64,000 nt of DNA, from contig JAXLUR010000005.1 in assembly GCA_046329435.1 (NCBI GenBank), positions 248,001 through 312,000 on the forward strand, written 5' to 3'. Made by a program: the position numbers and the translations under genes. Origin of the DNA: M3007 sp046329435. Lineage in GTDB: Bacteria > Bacteroidota > Bacteroidia > Chitinophagales > Saprospiraceae. Positions within the stretch are counted from its first letter, which is position 1; each line of letters opens with the position of its first letter. Under the pieces are notes generated by a model, which ran no database searches, had not been told where the DNA came from, and saw nothing but the letters and a program-made list of their open reading frames with translations. Positions 9,792-18,900 of the stretch are shown here, piece after piece.

Positions 9792-11468
9792 ATGAGAAAA
9801 CATTTACTCCTGGCCTTGCTGCTTGCGGGCAGCCGGCTGCACGCGCTGCCCGCGCCCGATTTCGACGTCACCGACTCCGACGGCAACCAACACAGCCTGT
9901 ACGGCGACTACGTCAGCCAGGGCAAGGTGCTGGTGATCGAAATATTCTTCGTGAACTGCCCGCCCTGCGCCACCCATGCCCCTCATTTTCAATCGCTTTA
10001 CACGTCCAAAAAATCCATGTATCCGGGCAAGGTGGAATTCATGCTGCTCACCACCATGTCGGGCGACCACGACCCCCAGGTAGCCCAGTACAAGATCAAC
10101 AAGAGTATGACCATGCCGGCCGTGAGCTCCGACGGAGGCAGCTTGCAGGCGATTGCGCCCTACCAGTCGGGCACTTTCGGCGCCTTCCTCGGCACACCGA
10201 CCTTTATCGTCATCGCGCCCAATTCCGGCGAGGTGTTCTTCGACATTCGCGGTAGCTCGCCGCAGGCTACAATGGGCAAAATCTCGCAACTGGTCGACCA
10301 CCTGCTGGTGCCCGCCAACCCGCTCAACGTCTGCGGCGCCGCATCGCCCACAGGAGCACCCCTCGACAGCGTGCGCTACCACGTCGATGCACCCGGCTGG
10401 GACACGACATTCTGGGCCGGCGACTACAACCTGTGGAACTTCGCCCCGCTCCAGATTACCCAGCCTTACACCATTACCCCATATAAAAATGACCACCACA
10501 AGGCGGGCATCAGCACCTTCGATCTGGTGCTGATGTCGAAACATATCCTGGGTATTACGCCGTTCGACGCGAGCTGGAAAACATCCGCGGCCGACGTCAA
10601 CCTATCAGGTTCCGTCACCACTTTCGACATTGTGGAGACGCGCAAAGTGCTGCTGGGCGTGTACGACACGTTTACCTATTGTACGTCGTGGCGCTTCGTG
10701 CCGACGAGTGGCAGCGACGTTAACGGCTATTGCTTCCCCTTCCAGTGCATCAAAATGGGCGACGTCAACGGCTCTTATTCGGCCAACGGCAACACTTTAC
10801 CGGAGGAACGACAGGGCGAAAGCATTTCCATTTTCTCGACCGACCGGCAGCTCACTCCAGGAGAGAGCGTCGATCTGCCGCTCGACATCCGCGGCGTGGC
10901 CGAATGGGAAGGGCTTCAAATGGCCATTCGTTTTGACCCTTCTCTGATTGAAATTCAGCAGGTTTCGTCATCCACCCTGCCCGCCTGGGGGCCCGACAAC
11001 CTGAACTTTTTGCCCGATGGGCAAATCAGGGTCAGCTGGTCGACAGCCGGCCTGTCCGCCCGTATTCAGGCAGGCGCCCCCTTCCTGACCCTGCGCGTGC
11101 GGGCTTTGCAGACAACCCGGCTTTCCGAGGCGCTCTCGCTCGACCCCGCCGGCCTGCGTGCCGAAGCCTACGACCGAGTTGAACGCGTGTACCCGTTCGA
11201 GTGGCAATGGGAGGCCTCCCCGATGCCCGTTTGCCGCCTGACGCCCAATCCTGCCAGGGAGTCTTTCAATATCGAAATGTACAGAAGCGAATCGGGCACA
11301 GCTGCCTTGCAACTGATTGATACACAAGGCCGGGAAGTATGGCGGGAGGTATTGCAGACCGATCGCGGCGTCACAACGCACAAGGTTCAGACCGGCACTT
11401 TGGCGCCGGGTTTGTACTTCGTGGTGCTCGACGGTCAGCCGGCCGGCAAGGTTTTGTTGGGCGAATGA
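9792..11468 (+). CDS. Secreted thioredoxin-fold protein with dockerin-like, cohesin-like and T9SS sorting domains
   Basis: 558 aa from ATG 9792, which gives a signal peptide (1-18); an upstream extension is open but not signal-like. Residues about 20-180 form a TlpA/AhpC-like thioredoxin fold with CPPC (Cys56, Cys59) and a late cis-Pro motif LGTPTFIV. Then come two calcium-loop-like repeats (DVNLSGSVTTFDI, MGDVNGSYSANGN) as in dockerin type I domains, a cohesin-like stretch (GESVDLPLDIRGVAEWEG...IRFDPSLIEI), and a C-terminal sorting domain (LTPNPARESFNIEMY...LAPGLYFVVL). It is probably a surface or secreted redox protein. The domain combination is unusual. Confidence 0.8.
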   Translation: MRKHLLLALLLAGSRLHALPAPDFDVTDSDGNQHSLYGDYVSQGKVLVIEIFFVNCPPCATHAPHFQSLYTSKKSMYPGKVEFMLLTTMSGDHDPQVAQYKINKSMTMPAVSSDGGSLQAIAPYQSGTFGAFLGTPTFIVIAPNSGEVFFDIRGSSPQATMGKISQLVDHLLVPANPLNVCGAASPTGAPLDSVRYHVDAPGWDTTFWAGDYNLWNFAPLQITQPYTITPYKNDHHKAGISTFDLVLMSKHILGITPFDASWKTSAADVNLSGSVTTFDIVETRKVLLGVYDTFTYCTSWRFVPTSGSDVNGYCFPFQCIKMGDVNGSYSANGNTLPEERQGESISIFSTDRQLTPGESVDLPLDIRGVAEWEGLQMAIRFDPSLIEIQQVSSSTLPAWGPDNLNFLPDGQIRVSWSTAGLSARIQAGAPFLTLRVRALQTTRLSEALSLDPAGLRAEAYDRVERVYPFEWQWEASPMPVCRLTPNPARESFNIEMYRSESGTAALQLIDTQGREVWREVLQTDRGVTTHKVQTGTLAPGLYFVVLDGQPAGKVLLGE

Positions 11469-11491
11469 TGCCAATTCGCCGCGCCTGAACC

Positions 11492-11499
11492 TACCTTTG
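11492..11499 (+). promoter_or_regulatory. Possible -7 element directly before the glycosyltransferase start
   Basis: TACCTTTG matches TAnnTTTG exactly and ends 5 bp before the ATG at 11505. If used, the mRNA would be leaderless or nearly so. No good -33 TTG is seen at 17-23 bp upstream, so this is only half a promoter. Confidence 0.3.
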
Positions 11500-11504
11500 C
11501 CCCG

Positions 11505-12704
11505 ATGCAACTGCTCGCTCAAATCCTGTTGTGGGGAAGTGTGCTCGCACTGGCGCACAGCTACGTTTTTTTTCCTTTGCTCATGAAATGGCTGGCAACA
11601 GGGAAAAAACCGAACAGTCAGGTATTTGCGGCAGACGACCCGGCGCTTCCGGCGGTCACCGTCCTGATGTCGGTGTACAACGAAGAAAAGGTTATTGGCG
11701 AAAAAGTGGAGAGCTTGCGCCGGCTCGACTACCCTGCCGACAAACTTCATCTTTATATCGGGTCGGACTGCTCCGACGACACGACCAACGCCATCGTCGG
11801 CGAAGCCGCAACCACACAACCGAACCTTCATTTTTACCCTTTTTCGCAACGGCGCGGCAAACCGCCGGTCATCAACGAGCTGGCAAGTATTGCCCTGGAG
11901 CGGCACAACGCCGGCCCCGACCATATCTTCCTGCTGACGGATGCCAGCGTCATGCTCCGGCCCGACACCGTGTATCAGCTGGTCCGGCATTTTCGCAACC
12001 CTGCCATCGGCGTCGTGGATGCGCACATGCGCAGCGTGGGGCTGCGCGGCGAAGGCATCAGCCGGAGCGAAGACCGTTATCTCAGTGGTGAAGTGCGATT
12101 GAAATACCACGAAAGTATTGTCTGGGGCCAGATGATCGGCCCGTTCGGAGGGTGCTACGCCCTGCGTTCCGACTTGTTCGAACCCGTGCCGCCCAATTCG
12201 CTGGTCGATGATTTCTGGCTGGTTTTCAGGGTATTGGAAAAAGGATTCCAGGCTGTCAACGACCTCGATGCCGTCTGCTATGAAGGCGCCACGCACCGGG
12301 TCCGCGACGAGTTTCGCCGCAAAAAACGCATTGCAGCGGGCAGTTTCCAGAACCTGGCGCGGTTTCGCCGCTGGGTTTTGCCGCCGCGTACCACCCTGGG
12401 ATTCGCATTTTTTTCGCACAAGGTCTTGCGCTGGTTCGGCGGGTTTCTGATCCTGCTCAGCTGGCTTTCCTGCGCATATCTGGCGCTGTATCAGCCATTG
12501 TATCGCGTGCTTTTACTGCTGATGACGGCCGGACTGGTCGGCGTGCCGCTGCTCGACTGGGTGCTGGCGCGGCTGCGGATTACTTTTTTACCCGTAAAAA
12601 ACCTCGCCTATTTTCTTGCCATGAACGCCGCCTTGATCGCCGGCTTTTTCAAATGGCGAAACGGCATCCGCGAGAATACCTGGCAACGCACCACACGCTA
12701 TTGA
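11505..12704 (+). CDS. Membrane glycosyltransferase, family 2
   Basis: 399 aa. One N-terminal membrane segment (about 5-27) is followed by a GT-A domain and two or three C-terminal membrane segments (about 305-375), the layout of processive or lipid-linked GT2 enzymes. The domain begins AVTVLMSVYNEEKVIGEKVE. An SDCSDDTT motif and LLTDASVML supply acidic metal- and nucleotide-binding residues, and LVDDFWLVFRVLEKGF holds the likely catalytic base region. RRKKRIAAGSFQNL replaces the QxxRW-type motif. The product is unknown: exopolysaccharide or glycolipid. The ribBA gene follows at once under its own promoter. Confidence 0.88.
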   Translation: MQLLAQILLWGSVLALAHSYVFFPLLMKWLATGKKPNSQVFAADDPALPAVTVLMSVYNEEKVIGEKVESLRRLDYPADKLHLYIGSDCSDDTTNAIVGEAATTQPNLHFYPFSQRRGKPPVINELASIALERHNAGPDHIFLLTDASVMLRPDTVYQLVRHFRNPAIGVVDAHMRSVGLRGEGISRSEDRYLSGEVRLKYHESIVWGQMIGPFGGCYALRSDLFEPVPPNSLVDDFWLVFRVLEKGFQAVNDLDAVCYEGATHRVRDEFRRKKRIAAGSFQNLARFRRWVLPPRTTLGFAFFSHKVLRWFGGFLILLSWLSCAYLALYQPLYRVLLLLMTAGLVGVPLLDWVLARLRITFLPVKNLAYFLAMNAALIAGFFKWRNGIRENTWQRTTRY

Positions 12705-12731
12705 TACATACGGCAGGAAACGGTAGCTTTG
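12701..12731 (+). promoter_or_regulatory. Promoter of the ribBA-type gene
   Basis: TTG (12701-12703), a 20 bp spacer, then TAGCTTTG (12724-12731), a full match to the Bacteroidota consensus TTG-N19-21-TAnnTTTG. It overlaps the stop codon of the preceding glycosyltransferase. The leader to the ATG at 12755 would be about 17-20 nt, too short for an FMN riboswitch. Confidence 0.6.
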
Positions 12732-12754
12732 CGCCTTCATTCAACAACAGGCCC

Positions 12755-13933
12755 ATGCTCACCACCACCGCTCCCAACGGCCATTCCGAGGCCCCCGTCA
12801 TGTCCAACGCCTTTCAACTTAATACCATAGAGGAAGCCCTAGCCGAAATTCGTGCCGGCCGGGTGATTATTGTCGTCGACGACGAAGACCGCGAAAACGA
12901 GGGCGATTTTATTTGCGCCGCCGAAACCGTCACCCCCGAGATCATCAATTTTATGGCTACGCATGGCCGGGGGCTGATTTGCACGCCCCTGGAAGAGCGC
13001 CGCGCCGACGAACTGGATTTGCCCCTCATGGTCAGCGCCAATACGGCGCTGCACGAAACGGCTTTTACTGTTTCCATCGACCTGATGGGGCAGGGTTGTA
13101 CGACGGGCATCAGCGCCTACGACCGTGCTACGGGCATACGCCATTTGACCAATCCAGCGGCAAAATGCACTGATTACGCCCGCCCGGGGCATATTTTTCC
13201 GCTCCGCGCCAAAACCGGAGGCGTGCTGCGCCGCACCGGCCACACAGAAGCGGCCGTCGATCTGGCTCGCCTCGCCGGGCTGGCCCCGGTCGGGGTGCTG
13301 GTAGAAATCCTGAACCCCGACGGCACGATGGCCCGCCTGCCGCAACTCATGGACGTTGCTCGGCAATTCGACCTCAAGATCATCTCCATCGACGATCTGG
13401 TGGCCTATCGCATGCGTACCGAGCGACTGATTAAGCGCGAACTGGAAACGGTCATGCAAACCATTCACGGCGAATTCGAGGCAATTGCATTCACCGACAT
13501 GACCAGTGGCGACACCCACCTGGTGCTGAAAAAAGGCGACTGGACCGACAACGAGCCGGTCATGGTGCGGGTGCATTCCTGGTCGGAAACCGGCGGCATT
13601 CTGGGCAATCTGATGGCCGATTACGGCACCCAGATCCATCGTTCCTTGCGGCTGATCAATGAAGCGGGCAAAGGCGCGTTTGTTTACCTGCGGCAAGGCG
13701 ACAAGGCCAATTTGCTGGCCAAACTCAAATTGTACAAACAACTGCGCGACGAAGGCGAACTTGACAAGTTCGAACTGCACACCAACATCGGGAAAAAAGA
13801 CTTCGGCGTGGGCGCCCAGATCCTACGCGAACTGGGCATTTCCAAAATCCGGTTGCTGACCAACAATCCGAAACCCCGCACCGGGTTTATCGGATACGGG
13901 CTGGAAATCGTGGAAAACGTGCAACTGGACTAG
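12755..13933 (+). CDS. ribB: 3,4-dihydroxy-2-butanone 4-phosphate synthase with degenerate GTP cyclohydrolase II domain (RibBA-like)
   Basis: 392 aa from ATG 12755 (a second in-frame ATG lies at 12800). The N-terminal half is an intact RibB: VDDEDRENEGDF, THGRGLICTPL, and RPGHIFPLRAKTGGVLRRTGHTEA. It makes the four-carbon riboflavin precursor from ribulose 5-phosphate. The C-terminal half aligns with GTP cyclohydrolase II, but where the enzyme has HSEC...RCDCG (three zinc Cys) this protein has HSWSETGGILGNLMADYG, so all three cysteines are Ser, Ala and Tyr. The LRQEGRGIGL motif is also altered (LRQGDKANLL). RibA activity is therefore unlikely. It resembles the RibBX arrangement described in Proteobacteria. 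Confidence 0.9.
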   Translation: MLTTTAPNGHSEAPVMSNAFQLNTIEEALAEIRAGRVIIVVDDEDRENEGDFICAAETVTPEIINFMATHGRGLICTPLEERRADELDLPLMVSANTALHETAFTVSIDLMGQGCTTGISAYDRATGIRHLTNPAAKCTDYARPGHIFPLRAKTGGVLRRTGHTEAAVDLARLAGLAPVGVLVEILNPDGTMARLPQLMDVARQFDLKIISIDDLVAYRMRTERLIKRELETVMQTIHGEFEAIAFTDMTSGDTHLVLKKGDWTDNEPVMVRVHSWSETGGILGNLMADYGTQIHRSLRLINEAGKGAFVYLRQGDKANLLAKLKLYKQLRDEGELDKFELHTNIGKKDFGVGAQILRELGISKIRLLTNNPKPRTGFIGYGLEIVENVQLD

Positions 13934-15177
13934 CCCGCTCCCTCCTGTGGCCAATAGATGAGCGTTCCCGAATTTTCGGGTACGAAGAGTTTTTCTGCCG
14001 TTTGGCGCAGTGCATCCGGGCGGATGGCGAGGTAGGTATTCACTTCATCATTCATCCATTCTGCGCCGTTCAGAATTTCATAAAAACCCAGGTTTTGCGC
14101 CTTGTTGAGCACGCTGGTTTCTGAAAAAACCACGGTGCTTTCGAAGCGGTGCTGGATTTTGGCCAGCTCCCGCGCATCGATTTCCTCCCGGCGCAACAAT
14201 TCCAGCTCGGCCCAGATGGCTTCCAGGGCGGTTTCAGGTGATACGCCTTCGGCCGGCCTGCCCTCGATGACGAACAGCCCAGGATCGATATTGCCGGTGA
14301 CATAGGCGTCGATGGTCGAAAACAGGCGGCGTTCCTTGAGCAGGCGACGGTAAAGCCGCGAGGATTGCCCCTGAGCCAGCACGTCGGCAAGCAGGTCGGC
14401 GGTGTAAAATTCAGGGTCGAGCCGGGAGGCCGTTCGAAAGGCGAGGTAAACTGCCGGAACGGGCACCTGTGCCCGCACTTCGCGGCGTTGAGGGGCGGTC
14501 GCGGGCGGCTCGGCAGGCAGGCTGCGCACCGAAGCGGGGCCGGCCGGGATATTGCCAAACCATTTATCCACCAGCCGGAATGTTTGCTGCACATCGACGT
14601 TGCCGGCAATGCTGATGACGGCATTGTTGGGGCAGTACCAGTGGCGGTAAAAGTCGCGCACATCGTCGAGAGTGGCATTTTCAAGGTGTTCGGGCGTCAG
14701 TCCGATCACGGGCCAGCGGTACGGGTGCGTGTGGAACATGAGTTCGGACAGGTGGTGCCAGGCATCGCCGTAGGGTTCGTTCAGGCAGGTTTCCTTGAAT
14801 TCTTCCACCACCACCTTGCGCTGCACTTCGAAAGGGCGGTTGCCGATGTTGAGCGCCAGCATGCGGTCGCTTTCGAGCCAGAGGGCGGTTTCGAGGTTTT
14901 CCCTGGGCAGTATTTCGTAAAAAGTCGTGTAGTCGTTGGTGGTGTAGGCGTTGTTTTCGCCGCCTGCGCGCTGCAGGGGGTCGTCAAAATCCTTGATATG
15001 TTTGCTTCCGGCAAACATCAGGTGCTCGAAAAGATGCGCAAAACCGGTCTTGTCGGGCTGTTCGTCGCGGGAGCCGACGTAATACAGCACATTAACTGCT
15101 ACGAGAGGGGTACTTCGGTCTTCATGCACCAGTACGCGGAGCCCGTTGGGAAGGATTTCCCGGGAAAAATGAACCAT
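13930..15177 (-). CDS. M16 family zinc metallopeptidase (pitrilysin/insulinase type)
   Basis: A 415-residue single peptidase unit with the inverted zinc motif HLFEH in GFAHLFEHLMFAGS (about residues 44-57) and the downstream glutamate region VVEEFKETCLNEPYGD. The second half, the inactive M16_C-like domain, contains the usual AVISIAGNVD stretch. No signal peptide is visible, so it may be cytoplasmic, or work in the envelope by an unrecognised route. Its stop overlaps that of the ribBA-type gene: the palindrome CTAG (13930-13933) supplies TAG on both strands. Confidence 0.92.
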   Translation of the reverse strand: MVHFSREILPNGLRVLVHEDRSTPLVAVNVLYYVGSRDEQPDKTGFAHLFEHLMFAGSKHIKDFDDPLQRAGGENNAYTTNDYTTFYEILPRENLETALWLESDRMLALNIGNRPFEVQRKVVVEEFKETCLNEPYGDAWHHLSELMFHTHPYRWPVIGLTPEHLENATLDDVRDFYRHWYCPNNAVISIAGNVDVQQTFRLVDKWFGNIPAGPASVRSLPAEPPATAPQRREVRAQVPVPAVYLAFRTASRLDPEFYTADLLADVLAQGQSSRLYRRLLKERRLFSTIDAYVTGNIDPGLFVIEGRPAEGVSPETALEAIWAELELLRREEIDARELAKIQHRFESTVVFSETSVLNKAQNLGFYEILNGAEWMNDEVNTYLAIRPDALRQTAEKLFVPENSGTLIYWPQEGAG

Positions 15178-15183
15178 AAATAA

Positions 15184-15699
15184 TTACTCACCCTGTGCCT
15201 GTCGGAGCAGGTCGTCTGAATCCTTGATCAATTGTTCCAGTTGTTGTTGCAATTCCGCCTTGCGGCGCTCCTGGTCGGCGTTTTTCGACGACAGGGTCTG
15301 TTCTGCTTTGGGGTCCGCTTTCAAGCCTTTTTTGGCGGGCGGCGGGGTATTCTGAAGTTGTTGATCGACCTGTTCGATACTGTCCAGCTGGCTTTGCAGG
15401 TCAGCTTTGCGGCGTTCCAGTTCGTCGAGTCGTTTGAGCACTTTGGCATCCACGTTTTCAGCTTGCTGGCGTATGGCGCGGTACGCGCCGCCGAGTTTTT
15501 CGAGCGCGCCGTCGTATTTGCCGGCGTCAAACTTGGTCTTCTCTGATTTGACCAGCTGCCCCACCGAAACGACCACGTCGCGCATTTCTCCGAAAATTTT
15601 CCTGGACTGTTCCTTTTCCGCGCTGGTGCCGAAAAAACGGTTGTACACCAGGATCGCAACGATGAGCACGAGGCCGATTTTGATGAGCGAGCGTATCAT
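15184..15699 (-). CDS. Membrane-anchored coiled-coil protein of unknown function
   Basis: 171 aa from ATG at 15699; the frame is open 31 codons further upstream through an unlikely Cys-rich stretch. One N-terminal membrane segment (IRSLIKIGLVLIVAILVY) is followed by a long charged helical region rich in Glu, Gln and Lys with heptad-like spacing (about 40-170) and a short Pro-Lys break near 120. No family recognised. It ends 6 bp before the M16 peptidase start on the same strand, so the two are probably co-transcribed. Confidence 0.65.
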   Translation of the reverse strand: MIRSLIKIGLVLIVAILVYNRFFGTSAEKEQSRKIFGEMRDVVVSVGQLVKSEKTKFDAGKYDGALEKLGGAYRAIRQQAENVDAKVLKRLDELERRKADLQSQLDSIEQVDQQLQNTPPPAKKGLKADPKAEQTLSSKNADQERRKAELQQQLEQLIKDSDDLLRQAQGE

Positions 15700-15750
15700 A
15701 GCTGATTGTCTTTTGTTGCACAAATGTACTTCACCGGGTGGACAACAACA

Positions 15751-15782
15751 GAAAAAACGCGCCGGGAAAGTACCCGGCGCGT
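15751..15782 (-). terminator. Rho-independent terminator downstream of the DUF4397 gene
   Basis: Perfect 10 bp stem (15757-15766 with 15773-15782, ACGCGCCGGG type), 6 nt loop, and on the minus strand a run of six T immediately after. It lies about 185 bp past the DUF4397 stop and before the coiled-coil gene. Confidence 0.7.
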
Positions 15783-15866
15783 CTGTTCGCAAATATAACT
15801 CAAACTGTTTCCGTCACTTAAATTCCATGCCGTGGCGAAGCGGGTTAAAATTTGGTTATATCAAAC

Positions 15867-15947
15867 CAAATTTTGCAGCCCGGCTCAGATTATTCGGTGA
15901 AAAATCTGACGCGGAAAGAAATAAAATTTCTCGTCGCAGCACGGCGA
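15867..15947 (+). repeat. Copy 1 of an intergenic dispersed repeat (about 81 bp)
   Basis: By hand alignment about two thirds of positions match 50596-50677, with blocks CAAATTTyGCAG, AAATAAAATTT and GCAGCnCGGyGA in the same order and spacing. Both copies lie in noncoding DNA next to gene 3' ends. Function unknown. Confidence 0.5.
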
Positions 15948-15966
15948 TTAAAACCTCAACCTATTC

Positions 15967-18900
15967 TTAGCGCTGTATGGCCAGTCTGGTCGTCCGCACG
16001 CCCGAGTCCGAGCGCAGTTCCAGATAGTACATACCCGAAGCGAGAGCGCCGAGTTCGATACGCTGCACGGCCTCGCCGGCATTCAGCCAGCCGAGTTCGC
16101 CTTCAAGAGCAAGCCGGCCGGCGGCATCGAACAAACGATAGCGCAAGGCTTCGGGCTCGTTCAACTCAAGGCGCAGATACGTCTCCTCCGAAGCCGGATT
16201 CGGCGCAAGTTGCAAACTGGCCAGTTTGTTGTCGAGTTCGTTGGTGTTCACAAATTCCGGGAGCGGAAAGGTCGTGCCATCGGCCAGTGCGACCCATACT
16301 TCGAAGCCGGGATCGCCATTGAGATAGCCACTGGCAAATACGGTTGCCGCCTGACCGGACAGGCCGGATATGTCGGCCACATAAGACTTGACAACAGTCG
16401 AATTGTCATTCGACGGGGTCAGTTGTATCACGTATTCCGACGGCGGAACAGACAGGTAATTGCTGAATTCGCCAAACTCGATATTGTCGAAAATTACCGG
16501 GCCTGCGGGCAACTGCACATCTACTTCCGGCGCGTTGGGCGAGCCATGGAACAATGCGAGATCCACCGTTCCGGCGGTCTGGGCGCGGTCGCGACCATTT
16601 TCATTGATGTAAAGATCGAATGCCGGGCTGCCTCCGACTACGCCTGCCGCCATAATCACATAGGATTTGCCGGTCCGAAGTTCATCGACATCGAGCGTGT
16701 AAATCGCATCGTCCGGGGAGGAGCTGTTGGCAGGCGCCACGCCGAGTGTGAAGGGCACGCCGGCCGGCAGGAAGCCGAAAGGCGTAGCCTGGCGGAATTC
16801 AAAATCATCCAGAATCAGAATGTCGTCGAAATACACGTCCACAACGGGCTGGGGAGCATTGTGGATCACCTGGGCGCGGGCAAACGCCGGCAGCGGAATG
16901 ACCGTACCGTCGGGCAACGCCAGCAAAAGATCAAATTCCGGTTGGTCATTGAGGATGCCTGTCGCAAATACAACGCCAACCAGGCCTTCCAGTCCGGAGA
17001 AATCTCCACCCCAGGTGCCCACGATGGTATTGGGCGCGCCGGCAGGGCTGACATCGAGCAGGTAGGTGTCGGGGATGAGGCCCAGATAGGAAGTAAATTC
17101 ACCGAAAGCCAGATTGCTTACCAGAGGCGCATCCGCCCCCACGGGCGTCACGTCAACGGCAGGGGCGCCGGGCGAACCATGTACGATCATCAGTTCCATC
17201 AGGTTGGGATCTTCCGTCCGCTCACGTCCTTGGTCGCTCACAAACAGATTGAATCCCGGCATGCCACCCACGAGGCCGCCCGCCATTACAACGTAGGTTT
17301 TGCCATTTTCAAAAGTTACGGGGAATGTGGCAATTGCATCGGCGGAAGACTGGCTGCTGCCCGGCGCAACGCCGATATTGATCGCAACACCCGCAGGCAC
17401 ATAAATAAAGGGCGTGGCCGTCTGGAAAGCAAAGTCGTCGATCAGCAGATCATCGTTTGCATACACGTCAACGGTTGGCGAAGGGCTGTTGTGAATAATC
17501 TGAACACGAGCCACCTGCGTCGCAGGCAATTCGATTACCGTTCCGTCAGTCAATACGGCAAACAAACCGAATCCGGGATTGCCGCCCAAAATACCACTGG
17601 CAAATACGCGAAGCGCCTGACCGCTTAATCCCGACAAATCTGCCTGATAGGTGGCCAAAATGGTTTCAGAGCCGGCAGGGCGAATATCAAAATAGTAGTT
17701 GTCGGGCGGGAGGCTCAGGTAAGGAGAAAAGTCGCCGTAGTCGAAATTACTCAGAATATTGCCGATCAGGCGTTCATCCACATCCACTGCGATGGGGCCG
17801 GGCGTCGGCGAACCGTGGTGTACGCTGACCTGCACGAGGCCCGGCGCGCCAAATTCCTTCGCATCGTTTTGTGCCAAAAGGGTAAACGGACGCTCCGTAC
17901 TTCCCACAACGCCGCTGGCAAATACCGTGTATAATTTCCCCGACTCGAAACTGACCGGGAAGCTGACAATAGCATCGGCTGCCGAGGCACTGTTGTCCAG
18001 GGCAATGCCGAAATTGATGGAGCGGTCAGCAGGTACCGTCACAAAAGGCGTTGCCGTACGGAAAGCAAAGTTGTCGAGCAAAAGCGTGTTGCCCGCGTAC
18101 ACATCCACGGTCGGGCTGGGCGAGTTGTGAACAATCTGCACACGGGTGACGGGCGTTTGGGGCAAGGCCACCACCGTACCGTTGGGCAAGGCGGCGTACA
18201 GGCCGAACGAGGGCACGCCATTAATAAATCCGCTCGCGAAAACATAGGCCGACTGGCCTGCCAGACTGCTCAGATCAGCCCGGAAACTTGCAGCCACGTC
18301 CGGACTGCCCGCTGCCCGAATGGCCAGGTCGTACACATCGGGAGGCAAATTGAGATAACCAGTGTACTCACCGTAAGAGAGATTGCTCACCACATTGTTG
18401 GCCACAAACACCGCATCCACATCCACCGCAGGCGCGTTGGTCGAACCATGCAACACAGCGACATCCACCTGCCCGGGATCGAGTGCGGCTTCGCGGGCAT
18501 TATCGTTCACAATCAGGCTGAAAGGCGTAACAGGGTTGCCAATCAAACCCGAAGCCGTGACAATGTAAGCTTTGCCGGCATCGAAGTTAAAGTTGAAACT
18601 GGCAATCGCGTCGTTGACGGAACTACTGGTAGCCGGAGCCACCGATACCGTAACAGGCGTATTCGCCGGCACATCTTCAAACGGCGTCGCACTGCGGAAC
18701 GCAAAATCATTGACCGCCAGGTCGCCATTGATATAAAGGTCGACCAAAGGCGCCGACGGGGAGTTGTGAATCAATTGAACCCTGGCAAATACCGGCGGGG
18801 TGTACACCGGAAATTCCACCACCGTGCCGTTGGGCAAGGCGGCGAACAAGCCGAAACCAGGCGTGCCGTTCAGCAGGCCGCTCGCAAAAACACGCGCCGC

